Positions 1-12,839 of a stretch of DNA of 64,000 bases are shown here, in pieces (within the stretch, counting starts at the first letter, position 1; every line of letters begins with the position of its first letter). The translations under genes were made by a program, and so were the position numbers. The notes below the pieces were generated by a model. That model saw only the letters and a program-made list of their open reading frames with translations. It ran no database searches and had not been told where the DNA came from. Where the stretch lies: positions 2,147,988-2,211,987 of the forward strand of contig CM032794.1 in the NCBI GenBank assembly GCA_019155185.1, read 5' to 3'. Source of the stretch: Beaufortia kweichowensis. Taxonomy: Eukaryota; Chordata; Actinopteri; Cypriniformes; Gastromyzontidae.

Positions 1-1492
1 ATATTATTTCAATATATCAAATAAAGTTTCAACAAATTTTTATAAATAATGACAACTTACCAATGGCCAAAATTTGAAATAATAACTTTAAAGGTTTTTT
101 GTAAAGCCAAGGTGATTCTCAGAAAAATGTAAGGCAGCAAAAAATGGGTTGAAAATAATTTACAGCATTTTTAGAGTGTCATAAAAGATACGTAAGTCTG
201 GGGATGACATAAGGGTGAAAAAAATATGAGAAATGTTTCATTTTTGCATGAACTATTCCATTATGATAAATCATGATGTTGTGTGACTCTCATTAATCTT
301 GTGACTGGCCCTTTAAAGATCTGTTGAAAACAAACTTACAGCAGAATATTAACATGTAGAACAGATCTGAATGTTAATGCACATTCATTCTAAATCTATT
401 TAAAATGTGAGCTTAAATCCTTATACGTGTCTGACTGTCTGTAAGCGCTGACGTGATCATCTCATGGAAAACGACCATTTCAACGTTTGCTTTGAGGGAA
501 AAACACAATCATATCCGGCCATTTTCTATCTGTCTAGCCAGAAATGAGAAACAAAACGTTGCAAAGTAAACATGAAAATAAAGCATTGATATATTTTTAG
601 TATGGTAGATTGCATGTGGTGTACCTGCTGGGGTCGGTGCGCGTGCTACTGGTGGTTTGACAGCCCGTCTCTAAATGATTTACTGAACAGTATTTAACAT
701 GCTCCACTAACTCGCATGCAGACGCTCTCCCAGCGCACGAGTTTGTGTTTCTAAATATGACTCTAGTTGTCTTTCTAAAGCAAATGTTGTGTGCAGCTCA
801 TCAGCAAATAACCGCCACTCATTCCCTCATCTCTCCCAGATAAGCCGAGAGCCCTTGAATTAAGTCAATCATTTGGTCGTAACAAATTAATTAAAAGAAT
901 AATTAAACCATTAACATATTAAATATAGCAATTAGAAATCGTGTTTTACATGAACGAATCTGAGTGATTTTGATGGGGGCGAATGGAGAGAGCAATTGAG
1001 TGTGCCAACCTGGCACAGTATTTAGATAGCCTTTAGTTTTTTCTCTTTTAGTGTCTTTCATCTCGTTTTTGTACACGTGGAGATCGTGGTGCACATGCAT
1101 TTTCATGTCTGATCTATCTTGCATATAGTCTGTGGATTGTGTCAGATTTGATGGAAAACAAACATTTTAAATATGTTATCAACACATGCTTTTCATCATA
1201 AGGGGAGAATGTGTTCGCCTGCATGTCTTGAATAATTGGGGATGATTGGCTGATAAATATACATTTTCCTACAGCTACATCCAGTCTCAAAGTACTCTGA
1301 AAGCAATTTTCTTGTTTATAGATGAGCAGTGGATTTTAAAATAGTGTAGACCAGACAATCAAACAAAGAGCTCTATTTATCTTTGACACCTTTAAATCTG
1401 TTTGGTCAATGTAAATACATTAGTTGTCAAGTATCTGAACTTTATCATGAAGTAGATTTTTCATTTGAGTTGCTACCCGTGCTGAAACCCAT

Positions 1493-1581
1493 TAAGCTGG
1501 TTGGCTGGTTTCGCAGGCTGGTTTTAGAGGCGGTCTGACCACTTTTTAGCTGGTCAAGCTGGTCTTAGCCAGTCAGGTTGG
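1493..1581. repeat. AGCTGGT short tandem motif
   Basis: Repeated GCTGG(T/C)T words (AAGCTGGTTGGCTGGTTTCG and AGCTGGTCAAGCTGGTCTTA), a low-copy degenerate repeat that I recognise as common in cyprinid genomes. Confidence 0.5.
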
Positions 1582-2199
1582 AAGACATTTATCTTTCTTT
1601 TATGTTTCTTGTTACATTTATCTCCAGCTTTTACCATTTGAGTTTATCTATATCAAACTGTCTCAACAGTGCAAAATGAGTTAATATGCTCAAAAGTGAT
1701 TTCTTACAATGTGTTTTGAGGTGTGGTCAGACCTCTAACCTTACATGAGCTATAAGTGATTTTATTGAGCATAAATACTGAGAAAAAATAGCCTCATAAC
1801 ATCATAAACAGAATTTTTAAGCATGGTTTCACATAAATGGTAGTATCATTTGTCATGAGAGCAATTTTAAATGATCTTATACTGTAAGTGTTTTTCATGA
1901 TAAAGTGCTTTCCATGGTGACCACATGGTTTCATTTATTAAAAATATTTGGTACATAATTTCAGACATACTAGAAGCCAAAGCAGGACTGGAAGAAAATG
2001 TTTTTAATAACTTTAATCACTGCACATATTGTGCATATATCCCATGAAAATGCACTTATGCAACTACAGTTTGAGATACATTTAAGATATTTCATTTGTT
2101 TAAAATTGTTATCTTTTTTACATTTTTTTAATTTTATGTGTTTTAAAAATAATAATTAAAAAATACATTTATAAATCACATTAATATTTTTATTAAAAA

Positions 2200-2340
2200 T
2201 TTGTAGTTTATGTTTATTGCCATAACAGTAGGTCAAATATTAATTTTTGGCTCTTAGACCTTTCCATCAATATATAGTTTGTCATGATTAGATTAGAATG
2301 TAACTATTATGTTTAAATATAAAATATTAAAGTAAATAAT
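2200..2340. repeat. Dispersed tail of the same family
   Basis: TTTATGTTTATTGCCATAAC, AGACCTTTCCATCAATATAT and TATTAAAGTAAATAATGAAA correspond to the element ends at 15225-15300 and 16680-16810. Confidence 0.5.
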
Positions 2341-3540
2341 GAAACGACAAGGTTAAGCATACACACATATGAACTTATTCAGCAGTACCACACCATTCAA
2401 GTAACTTCCTGTGTTTATCCTCAGCATGTCCTTGCCGTTTAGCGTCGCTGCTATGTGCTTAGATTATACAAACACAGACAGAGAGAGAGAGCTTTGTGCA
2501 CTTGAGGACGGCCATAGAAAACATTAAAGGGCCACCAAACAATCTATTTAAGCCCCACGCAGACATACATACCCTTCTGTTTAAAGGCAAGTCGGGCAGG
2601 TGTGGGGTGGCTTCATTTTATGTAAGTGGACCGCCGGTGAGCTGCCTCGTTTCAGGGGTCTCTAAATAATGGAGGATGCCAAGAAGCAGTCGCGTGATGA
2701 CTATAGAATGGGTCCCTGGAGGCGGAGGGTCGAGCGCGTGTGTGTGTGTGATGGGTAAGAGCGTCCTCAGGCAGGGCGTATGGCTCATTGGTCCTCACCG
2801 CACACATACGGGCAGAATTGACCAGTTAATTGTCTGTTTATCATTTCAGGAGGATCAGCAGAGGCCGTGACTTCCTGTTGCCCTCCGTCCGTTTTCTTTT
2901 TTATTCTCCTCGGCTCTTTGCTGTCTGTTTCTTCACTCCTTATCTCCTTGAACGGATGGGTTATCGGTGTTATCTCACTGAAATTATAGCTGACACCGGG
3001 AGTCCTTAGAAGCAGCGAGTTTGCGTGGTAAAGGAATGTTCCGGGTTCAATACAAGTTGAGCTCAATCGACAACACTCGTGGCTTAATGGTGATTACCGT
3101 AGAAAATGATTAAGACTCGTCCCAAAATGCATTTGTGTGCTGGAGTATTGGCAAGTAAGACAGATTAAAGAAATAATTCACCCAAAGATGAACTTCTGCC
3201 ATCATTTATTCACTCGCCGCTCTCTGGTATTTTGCTGGAAACTGAATAGATTATTGGAGAACGCCGCTTTTTTCATACAATGACATTACGTGGATTGAAA
3301 ACTTTAGTGCATAACAATTTAATTTCAGGCTTTTTCTCACACAAAGCTATCATGAGGCTCCAGAAGGCTTGGAATGTATCCCAAAAAAATCCAGATTCTC
3401 AATAATGGTGCTTTAATGACCTTACCATGGTTTTATTATAGTTAAAGTGTTTTGGTACATCGACTGCTTTTTGTATTACTATAGTTCTACTACAAATAAC
3501 ATGGTGGTTACATTATGGTTACTGTGGTGAGACCATACAG

Positions 3541-4062
3541 TCTTAAAAAATGCTGGTTATCTTTTACCCTTGGTTGGGTCAAAAAAGGACAAACCCAAGC
3601 GTTGGGTTAAATGAACCCATCACTGTCAACTCAACATTTTCTAGTGTCCAATGTGACCCTGGACCACAAAATCAGTCATAAGTGTCAATTTTTTGAAATT
3701 GAGATTTGTACATGAAAATAAAATCTTTGTTAAGATGGGACAATATTTGGCCGAGATACAATTATTTGAAAATCTGAGGGTACAAAAAAAATCTAAATAT
3801 TGAGAAAATCACCTTTAAAAAATCCTCTCCACTCACAAAAATAAAAGGTTTGATATATTTACGGTAAGAAAATTACAAAATATCTTTAGATCTCTACATA
3901 ATATCCTAATGATTATTGGCATAAAAGAAAAATGGCTGTTTAGCAATCGGCTATTGCTACAGATGTATCTGTGCTCCTTATGACTGATTGGACATTGGAC
4001 ATTTTCAAGGTTAATTTAATCAAAGCATGAGTTAAAAATAACCCAGCATTTTTTGGAGTGTA
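3541..4062. mobile_element. Outer inverted-repeat element interrupted by another element
   Basis: Left end TTAAAAAATGCTGGTTAT and right end ATAACCCAGCATTTTTTGGA are inverted copies. The inner arms contain the GTTGGGTTAAATGAACCCAT motif common in cyprinid genomes. A second element (3652-3995) sits inside it. Confidence 0.6.
3652..3995. mobile_element. Cyprinid short DNA element (TGTGACCCTGGACCACAAAA type), nested
   Basis: The left end TGTGACCCTGGACCACAAAA followed by TCAGTCATAAG is the start of a very common cyprinid repeat I recognise. The interior (GGACAATATTTGGCCGAGAT) also matches it. The right end retains CTTATGACTGATT but its outer part has decayed. No coding capacity. Confidence 0.7.
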
Positions 4063-6264
4063 GTGCATTTGTGGTACTGTGTTTTTTTTTTAAGTAACTT
4101 TGTAATTTTATTGGTTATTTCGTTGTTCAGGTTATTTTCATTTTTCTGAATTTTGACAGATGTGGTCACTATAAATAGTTGTTGTATGGACAATAGTGTG
4201 AGATGAGGATTTTTGAGTGAAGTACACACAGCAGGTCTATAATAAACAGTATATTGGCTCTCAGTAAGTGTTAACTCTGGTCTGCTAATCCCAAACGCAT
4301 TACCTCCATGTTTCCAATCCCCTCCCCAGATATGTGCCCTTTGATGCTGTATTGCTGTGTTAAGCAGTAACAGACACCCAGGAGAGGTCAAAACATCAAG
4401 CGGTGACCACTTTAAAACTCACTGCAAGATTTCAAAGACCAAAACACAAACCGTCTAAAATCTGGAACGGTGGACGTTTATCGATTTAGTCTTAAATCCT
4501 GACAAGTTACTCAATAATCACAGTTGTGTTTTTTGTAATATCTGGAAAAAATGTCAGATGAAATCTCCTTTGAGATTCATGAAGAAGAGCGGTTTAATAG
4601 TTGGAATAAATAAATGTCAGCTGTAGATTTGAATTGATTTATTATGACTTTAATTAAACAACGATATGACTAAGTAAATAAAAAGCGTTGGTGGAATGAA
4701 ACTCTAGATTTGGTTTCAATTTCATTCTGCCCGGAGGAAATAAGACATGTTGCAGCTACATACACTAAATGTTTTTAATGAAAGAGGAAACCCAGGGTGC
4801 CCATCTAATGTGCTTGCAAATTTGCTTATAAACTGCGGCATCACATATGGCGTAAATGGCTCGCGAAGACTACAATCCTTTTTTGTGTCTATTCTTAGCT
4901 GGTATGAAATGGAAACAGAAGGCTACATCAAACAAGAGACACAAAGTGTCTGAGGCGATAACATCCCCTGCGCTGCGGCACGGGGCTGAAAAAGGTACAT
5001 TACTCGATAAAATCAAAAGACTATTTTTCCACACGATGGCATGAGAATGATCTTTCTCATTGATCCAGGAGTTTGAAATATTTTTAGACTCATTGATTTT
5101 ATGGTGTATATTCCAGGAAGCCCTAAAACAGAATTGTGTGTGTACGGTATGCACGTGTGTCTTTGTGTGTTTTCAGGTGAAACACAGATATTCCAGTTTA
5201 TGTTGATTTATAGAAGACCTTTTTTTAAGTTATTCATGCATTTTGTGATTAAATATACTGAAGTTTATGACAGCGTCATTGCTTGAAGAAAATAAGCTTC
5301 ATTTATACTCATTTAAATAAAGTTGATTCAAAATGTTTTTTACACTGATGCCATAAAACCTTTCTGTCAAAGGCACCATTTTTTTTTTAACATTTTTATG
5401 ATAAACTCTTTTGTGAAATCGAATGTTAAATGATGACATATCTCTTAGAAAAACACTTTTCTCTATTTTGAAACACTGGAATCAGACATGATCTTTACAC
5501 ATGAAGTATTTTATTAAACCAACCGCAGTGCCTCCTATCATAGTTTCAAGCCGCAACAATGAACATCACATCAGGTTAAACTGCATGTGCTCAGAAACAT
5601 GACCTGATCTTTTCCCAACATGCATTTAGCTGAACGTTTGACACCAAACACCGTTTGAGTAAAAACACAAGAGGAAAGTTAAGATGTTGTGAGTTCAGCA
5701 GAAGATTGCTTTGGGTCACAGTAATGCATCTGCCGGTGTGGGAGGATGACCAATCAATGTTTGCTGTCAGATTCCTCAGGTGAGACATAGAAATTGTGTT
5801 TGCTACAAGGATGAACCATTTATTTGTACAAATATAACCACTACAAACCCCAGTGAAAGTTCATCATCATCACCAAATTGGCTTTCAGATCTATTACTGT
5901 GGAAGTGGTTTAAAAGTGACTATTATTAACCTGATTACTGTCATCGTTTCTCAGGAGGAACACTTTTCACTTTACTTTAATATTTCATCATTTAATTCCG
6001 TGACAAATTATATATGAATGTAAATGTCTGAAACTCAAAAAATTTCATAACATAAACAAAAAATATATAAAAAAGTTAATGATATTTTAAAAAATACCTA
6101 AATGTAAAAATACAAAATATCTAAAATTTAAAACCTTTAGTTTATGTGCTTATATGCTCAATATGTGCAGTAAAAGTTTAACATTTTCTATATTAGAATT
6201 ATATTTTTAGATCAAACATTTTTAAATATTCATTAAAAAATCATTTTAATTTTTTTACAAATTA

Positions 6265-6405
6265 CAGTAACATTAACATTTTTTATTATTTATTTTTTAC
6301 AAATTTTTACAAATCTTGAGTTTTATACCTTTCCATCAATTTATTGTTCGTTATGTTTAGATTAAAATTCAACCATGAAATATTAAAGTGAACCCAAATA
6401 TAATG
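6265..6405. repeat. Dispersed tail of the same family, diverged
   Basis: ATACCTTTCCATCAATTTAT and GAAATATTAAAGTGAAC match the family end; the upstream part is AT-rich and poorly preserved. Confidence 0.45.
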
Positions 6406-8847
6406 ATATTCTCATAATTTACTTAATCCCAGCTGTATCTGACTTTCTTCCTTCAGTTTCACAAAATAAATGTATGTTAGATTTACGCATTGGCTGGATA
6501 GGAGATCCATTTTGATTACAGTGCCTTAGATTATAAAGTTGGGTTGAGTATGTAGGTCTTAGTTGAGTTTAACAGAGCTTTTCCTCCTCATGTCACGGTA
6601 TGAGCAGAACAGAATGCTGACACACGCCTGACATGATGTGATTTAGACATCAGCAGAGAGGATGTACACTCAGGGACAACACTGTCAACGTCTAGAGCCC
6701 CTCATTAGGATGCCAGTCAGATTTTATTCTCTCCGTGAGAGGAATATGCTCACTTTTTATCACGCAAATGATCATGGAGAGGAACCTGGAAGAACAACTC
6801 GCCGTCAGATATACAGGCCAATATTAACGTGGCAGGAAATATTCTCCGGCTAAAATTCCCCGTGGAGTCGTTGCGTTCGGCCCGTCGTGGGTTGTAAAGC
6901 GGAAGGCTGTACTGTTCTAGTGCCTGGAGGGGCTTATTAGCAACTATAAAAGCTTCATATTGCTTGTATTTCTTTTCTTTGTTACCGGCTGTACGTTTCT
7001 TCCCTTTCTTTCGTTCCTCAGACTTTGACTCGGGTTTTTATCTAACACCAGCGATGAGAAAAATGAGGATGGTTTAGTATTCATCACTCATGTTTTATTT
7101 GCAAATAGACTTTCACCCACGACAGATTCCACTTTGATTCTTTTACGCGGCGGAGCTTGTGTGATGTCAAATTACCGCCCAGAATTTGACAACCATATAC
7201 AAGGGTTGTGTTTAGAGAAATGTATTATGCTATTGTTCTTGGTAAATCCTAGTCGTGTGTATACCTGTACCCCTCCTCCACCTCCAAAAAATCTAAAGGT
7301 AATATTTGAAAGTGTGCTAAGACGGCTGTGTTATCATAAAAGCCTCTCCACATTCTAATATTTCATAGCCTGGGAGTAGGAAAGTATTGCTGAGAATTAT
7401 TCATTTTCCGCTGTGTGAGAAGTTCAACACATGGATTTCAGCACAGCTCGAGCCGTGGAGGAAACTGTTAGATGTAGACGCTCCGCTGAAGAGGATTGCT
7501 GTAAGGCACATGACAAATTTGGCATCAAGATTATATGTCTACCTTCCATTAAAATAAATGCAGAACAGCAGACTCAATGATATCTGAAGATGCAAAAAGA
7601 ATTGATATGATACATGTAGCAATGCTGAATGTGAGGCTGTACATTTAATCTTGACAGAAAGAAAAATAGGTTAACACAGATCAGTCATTTTTACTTTAAC
7701 GTGAAAATATCAACATGCACATCTTGCACCTTTTTGATTATTTGCAGAGCTTTCTGTTAAAGCATCAATAAATGTAATAGTCCACCAAAAAAATTTATTA
7801 TATTATATATGTATTCCTTACATCCCTATATGACTTATTTAGCAGAACATGAAAATATTTTAATAAAAAATGTTTCTCTGTACATTATGCAGAAATGATA
7901 ATTGGTTAGTTTCTGGTGTATTCTACTATAGTTTCTGTGCATTTATTCTCAGAATGAATACTTGGACTTTGTTTTAGCCAGTTGTCATTGGTTGCAGAAA
8001 ATTGACTAGTTTTTTTTTTTTTGCAGGTTTTAAGTTGTCTTTGTGCTTGAAATATTTCTCATATCTGGCAACCCTCACATCATGCACATGCATCCAAAAT
8101 GCTTCAGAAAGCACATACAGCCATCATTAAAGGAATCCATATAATCTGAATATTGTTCATGCAATAGAATAGCTTTGTGTGAAGAAAAGACTGACATTTA
8201 ATCCGCTTCAGCTTTTGTAGATTGTTCATACATCCTCATTTTCCTCACCTTGAAAGATCATGTGACACAGCGATTGGCATTGTTGACTTCAGAAGACAGG
8301 GATGTAGCACACTAGCCAAATGGACTATTTTGCATTCTTGTGTTTTCGTTTGAGTATTCAGAACGTACTGAGATCAGAGTAATGACATGTGAGCCACACA
8401 GAAAGCAACACGCTTATTAAAAACTATAGTCATCTGCTTTCAGCTTCAAAGCACTTCACAAAAACAGCTTCTTTAGGAATACGAAAGTCTGTTGATATGT
8501 TGTGACATTTACATGTACAAACTAATTTCTCTACAAAATAAAAGACAGCTTGGCTGATTTGTAATCCTCAAACTGTGACAGAGCTCAATGCACACACGGT
8601 CTCATTCAGATCTCCAAGTAGGTCATGAAGAATCAGTCAGTGTTAAAATAATAATAGAGACTGACCCATCTGTGAACAGATAGTGTATGATGAATGACCA
8701 GCAGAAACATGAAAAACAACATGTCAATGTCCCATCTGCATGTATTGGTTATGTTGGTATAAATGCTGCAAAACAGCTGTTGTGATAATAAAACATGAAA
8801 TAAATATCAGTTAGGATATATTTTTTTGGAAACAGAATAATATCTTT

Positions 8848-8886
8848 AGGCATTTAGCTGACGCTTTTTATCCAAAGTAAATATCT
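8848..8886 (-). repeat. SINE 3' core fragment
   Basis: GCATTTAGCTGACGCTTTTT followed by ATCCAAAGTAA is the reverse complement of the common fish SINE tail (TTTGGATAAAAGCGTCTGC...AAATGC). Fragment only. Confidence 0.45.
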
Positions 8887-9109
8887 TAGATTTATGTAAA
8901 GTGTAATTGAAGTACATTAGCATCACCAATGGCCTTGGTGCTTTAAAAGAATCAAAAAAATGTTTACACTTATCCACATTTAAATGGCTTTACCATTACA
9001 TAATAAAATATAATAAAGTAGTTTAGTATTGTCAACATTTGATTGCCTTTGATGTTTAAAGATTTTTTCCTTAACATGCTTAAAAATAGTAGTTTTTATG
9101 TAGTTTCTG

Positions 9110-9222
9110 TAGATTAGTTGGAAGAGTATTGTGTTGGCAGTGTCATGGGTTTGAACTAATTTTGGCATCATGAAGCATCTTTATTTATAAAACATCTGCC
9201 AAATTCATAAATGTAAATGTGC
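9110..9222 (+). repeat. Decayed tRNA-derived SINE
   Basis: GTTGGAAGAGTATTGTGTTG and GTCATGGGTTTGAA correspond to decayed A and B boxes. The end, AACATCTGCCAAATTCATAA followed by ATGTAAATGT, is the usual SINE tail. Confidence 0.5.
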
Positions 9223-12200
9223 AAACAAAACAAAAAAGAATATACACAGTGCTCACAATGGTTTATTGTCACGAAACAGAAAACAGACCCTTTAGCTTGA
9301 GAGTTCTGGAGCTCTGGAGAGTTTTTTTGTAAAACAGACTTTACCGCAGAGTGACTATGAGTTTTTTTTGTTCAGAAAGCGCCGGCAGCAGGTTAGAAAA
9401 GCACAGGGTGAATCCCAGAGATGTTTCTCTGACCCTCTCATACGTGCTCTCGGGTGTGATGTCCAGAGACCACGCTTCACGCGCTGTTAATGTCTCGGCT
9501 GTCTGGATGATTAACGTGTGCCGTTTCATGGGCCCCAAATTTTGGTCCCACCTCACCTGACCTGCTCTGCCCGCTGCTCTCACGGCCTTGATAAAAATAG
9601 ATCTATCGAATATTTGTGAGTTTCCTTTTGTTCTGGTTCCTGGGCCAGAACATTCAAGCTGGACTCGTGGACTGTTGCGATATGCGTGATTGACCTAATA
9701 TGATGTGTTTATTCTCATTTCCATTGAATTGTTTGTTAGTGTTTCAGAGTTACAGTAGGAAATTAAAAAGCAACCTTTAGCGTTTCTAATCATAATGAAA
9801 TATCTTGTACAGACAAACTGCTCAAGAAAAAACTCATTTAATTTCCTCTGTCAATACTGATTACCAGCACGCTCACCTTCCCGGTCCAAATTATCGATTG
9901 GACATGTCAATAGCAAGTCCCAAGCTGTAGCATTAATACAACTCTTTATTGAATCTAGCCATGGACCTGAGGGTGTGATAAAAGTGGTTTGAGGACAATT
10001 AATTTCCCTGATAGTGTAGAAACTGCAAGGCCTTATTCCTGGTGCAGAGGAGGGGAGTGATGTGCTTGAGCGGGCGACAGCTCCGTCCTTCACACTGTCT
10101 GATCTGCTCGGGAACGGCATTCAAGTCTAATGCTAATTTGAATGACACCGATGGAAATCTTGGCTCGCTTTCAGGGGACTAGATTTGGGCTGGCCTGACG
10201 ACCTTCTCCATGAGAACATGGAAAACGTCTTTGCTCAATATGTCACAGCCGCTGTAATGGAGAAAGACAGGAAAGATACTGGAATGGTTTTTAAACTGTA
10301 GCAGGACAGTTTGGTGAAAGTAAAGAAAATATGAGATGATACAGCGAACACTTGACAGCCTGTATATATATATATTTATGTGTCCGCATCTTTGAAATTC
10401 AGGCTAAAGTCTCGTAATCTCATTATGAGATTAGAAACATTCAAGTAGTCATAAAAATAATGAAAATAGGTCATGTGTGTTTATTGTTTTATACAATATA
10501 ATATTATTGTAACATGATGAATACTAAAACTAATTATTTTATTGAGATTAGTATTTTGCACGAAAAGAAGCTGTAAGTTGTCTTCCTAAACATTGATTTC
10601 AATCTTTGACATGGCCTTAATCAGTAAATATTAAAGATATCAATGTTTTATTCTTAAAGAATGTACTTTACGTTATGTAGATTAATTTTCTGTAAAATCC
10701 TATAGAATCACAAAAGATTACTTTAGATGGATTTTCATAGACTGGATCACATATGGATAAAAATATCCTTAAATAACAAGTCCTGAAACTGTAGTTAAGT
10801 GTTTGTGTATTTCTGTGTATTGTATGAAAACTTACTTGGGTTTTAATTCTATATAATACATATTATCACCCTGCAAAAGCATAGCAAATCACTCTGGTTT
10901 TATACTCAGAGATGAAATAGTTTTGAAATCTTAATTACATTTAATGGCGAATCTGAAGTAAATTATCCGTCTAAAAGCAGCTGAAACAAAAGTGTTCAAA
11001 TGGGGTTAATTGAATTTAAAGGCTGGTCACAGAAGATTTTAAAGTCTATGAAACAGCACTTCAATTATACTGTTAGCATGTGGATTAAGGTCACCAATAT
11101 TTTTAACAAGCAATTATAGTGTCTGTGCATCATGCAGAATGTGTTGCACCTAAAAATGTGTTTTGCCTCAAATCAAAATCTCACTCTTATCTTCTCAATA
11201 TGACAATGAAAGGAAAAATCCATTACACCTGCTGCGACAGCGCGCGCAGACAGCCAGTGTGATATTTTCTCTGGAGTCTACAACTCGTCCTTGCTTGTCA
11301 AACGATATTGACGGAAAGCTAAGGACATAAGCATGCCAAAGAATTATTCATGTCAAACTGTTAAAGTTATGACAACCTGAAAATATTCAGATATGTCTGA
11401 GAGCTGCTGGATTTTGCTGAATAGCTCAGTGGATTTTCTCAGTCAAATATCGTTCCTCGATGTAAGTAAAGTCGTTCTACCTGTCACTGACTGCCAAGAT
11501 ATGTGACTCTCTGCAATTATATTAATGAATATTGACGACGGTTGATAATTAGCAAATTATGCCGAATTACTGATGACATGGAAAATAATTGCACATTGGT
11601 CCATTTGCATGTTTTATTCAACGTGAGTGGAAGTGAAATCAGCATGATCAGAGTAAACAATTAGACAGATCATGTGATATCTTTACGGTCTCTGTTTCCA
11701 GGCAAAAACCTTTACGTTTATGAGATACCAGGATAATCAATTTTGCATTTAAAAAAACACTACCAAGACTACCTCATTCTTTCCGTCATTTTCTCATTTC
11801 CTCTCCATTCTGCCTCCCATTCGGGTCCACCCCATCACCCCCAAGGTAAAACTGTGACAAAAAGAACATCTCATCTTCCTCTCCTCATCCTAACAGACTC
11901 TGTCAGCGGCAGTCCCCTCGGTCACCACGGCCACACGGCTTTCTGCTGACGTCCCCAGCGCGCGGTCAGACTGCCAGCCGCAGCGTTCTGAAAGGCCTGC
12001 GCTGGCCTCAGGGCATCATGGGTTCCTCCCGTCAGAACACTCGGCGGATAGCAAACACTCCACAAAATTTCACACAACTGCCAAGTGGCTTTTGAAGTTT
12101 CCCTAAAATGCTTTTTACTTTCTGCTTTAATTAATAAAGGCATCGTACACGCACTCGAGACAATTAGCGTTGTGTTGCGTCAGCGCCGTGGAGCAGATGG

Positions 12201-12270
12201 TGATTGACAATAAAGGCGAGTTTCTCAATCAGCCGCCATTTGTCTGGTGTCATTAATTATCAAGCGAAGT

Positions 12271-12730
12271 TTACGTTTGGTCCCTGAAGTTGATAGTTTG
12301 GGAGAAGAAGAATATCATCCCTTCTGTTGCTCATTACTCTTAAAAGCTGAGAATGGCAGATGAAAAGTGTTCTTGTGCTTCCAGAAGGCAGAAGAAAGCT
12401 TACGCTCACTTTATTGTTTGCTCATTATGTGACTAATAGTCACATAACATTTACACAATAGTCACTAATATTATATTGCCTTTTTCACTTATTTAACAGA
12501 TGTAGTAAAATAATATTTGATTAAATCAGAGAACAATCAGAGAACTTTTTGACAGCTTGTTTTTGTTTTTAAATACCATACAAGTCATCTTAGCTTAGAA
12601 AACTAAAACCAGCTTTAACCTGATAACTGTTACTGCACATATTACGAATTTTTTACATGTTAGATATTAGATCATATTTAAAACATTTTTAAAACTTTAA
12701 TTTTTTTTAATTAATAACATGAAGTACAGA
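12271..12730 (+). repeat. Direct duplication, upstream copy
   Basis: From TTACGTTTGGTCCCTGAAGT onward this is repeated at 15334, an offset of 3,063 bp. By eye about 260 bp are identical, after which small differences appear. The T-rich array follows each copy. Confidence 0.85.
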
Positions 12731-12839
12731 AGCCCTGAACCACAATGTAAAAAAAAACAATATTCATGGGGAAGAAAAAATTGACCTTATATTTCTGCCT
12801 GGAGCCTAAAATCTCTCAAAGATTTTTCCATCTTCAACA

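Larger units (their letters stand above)
1..3540. other. 3' flank, no gene seen
   Basis: AT-rich; contains the AGCTGGT repeat and one dispersed tail (2200-2340). Short ORFs only, none with recognisable domains. Confidence 0.8.
4063..12270. other. 3' flank, no gene seen
   Basis: Only short ORFs without domains. SINE fragments near 8.85-9.22 kb and a dispersed tail at 6265-6405. Nothing else recognised. Confidence 0.8.
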
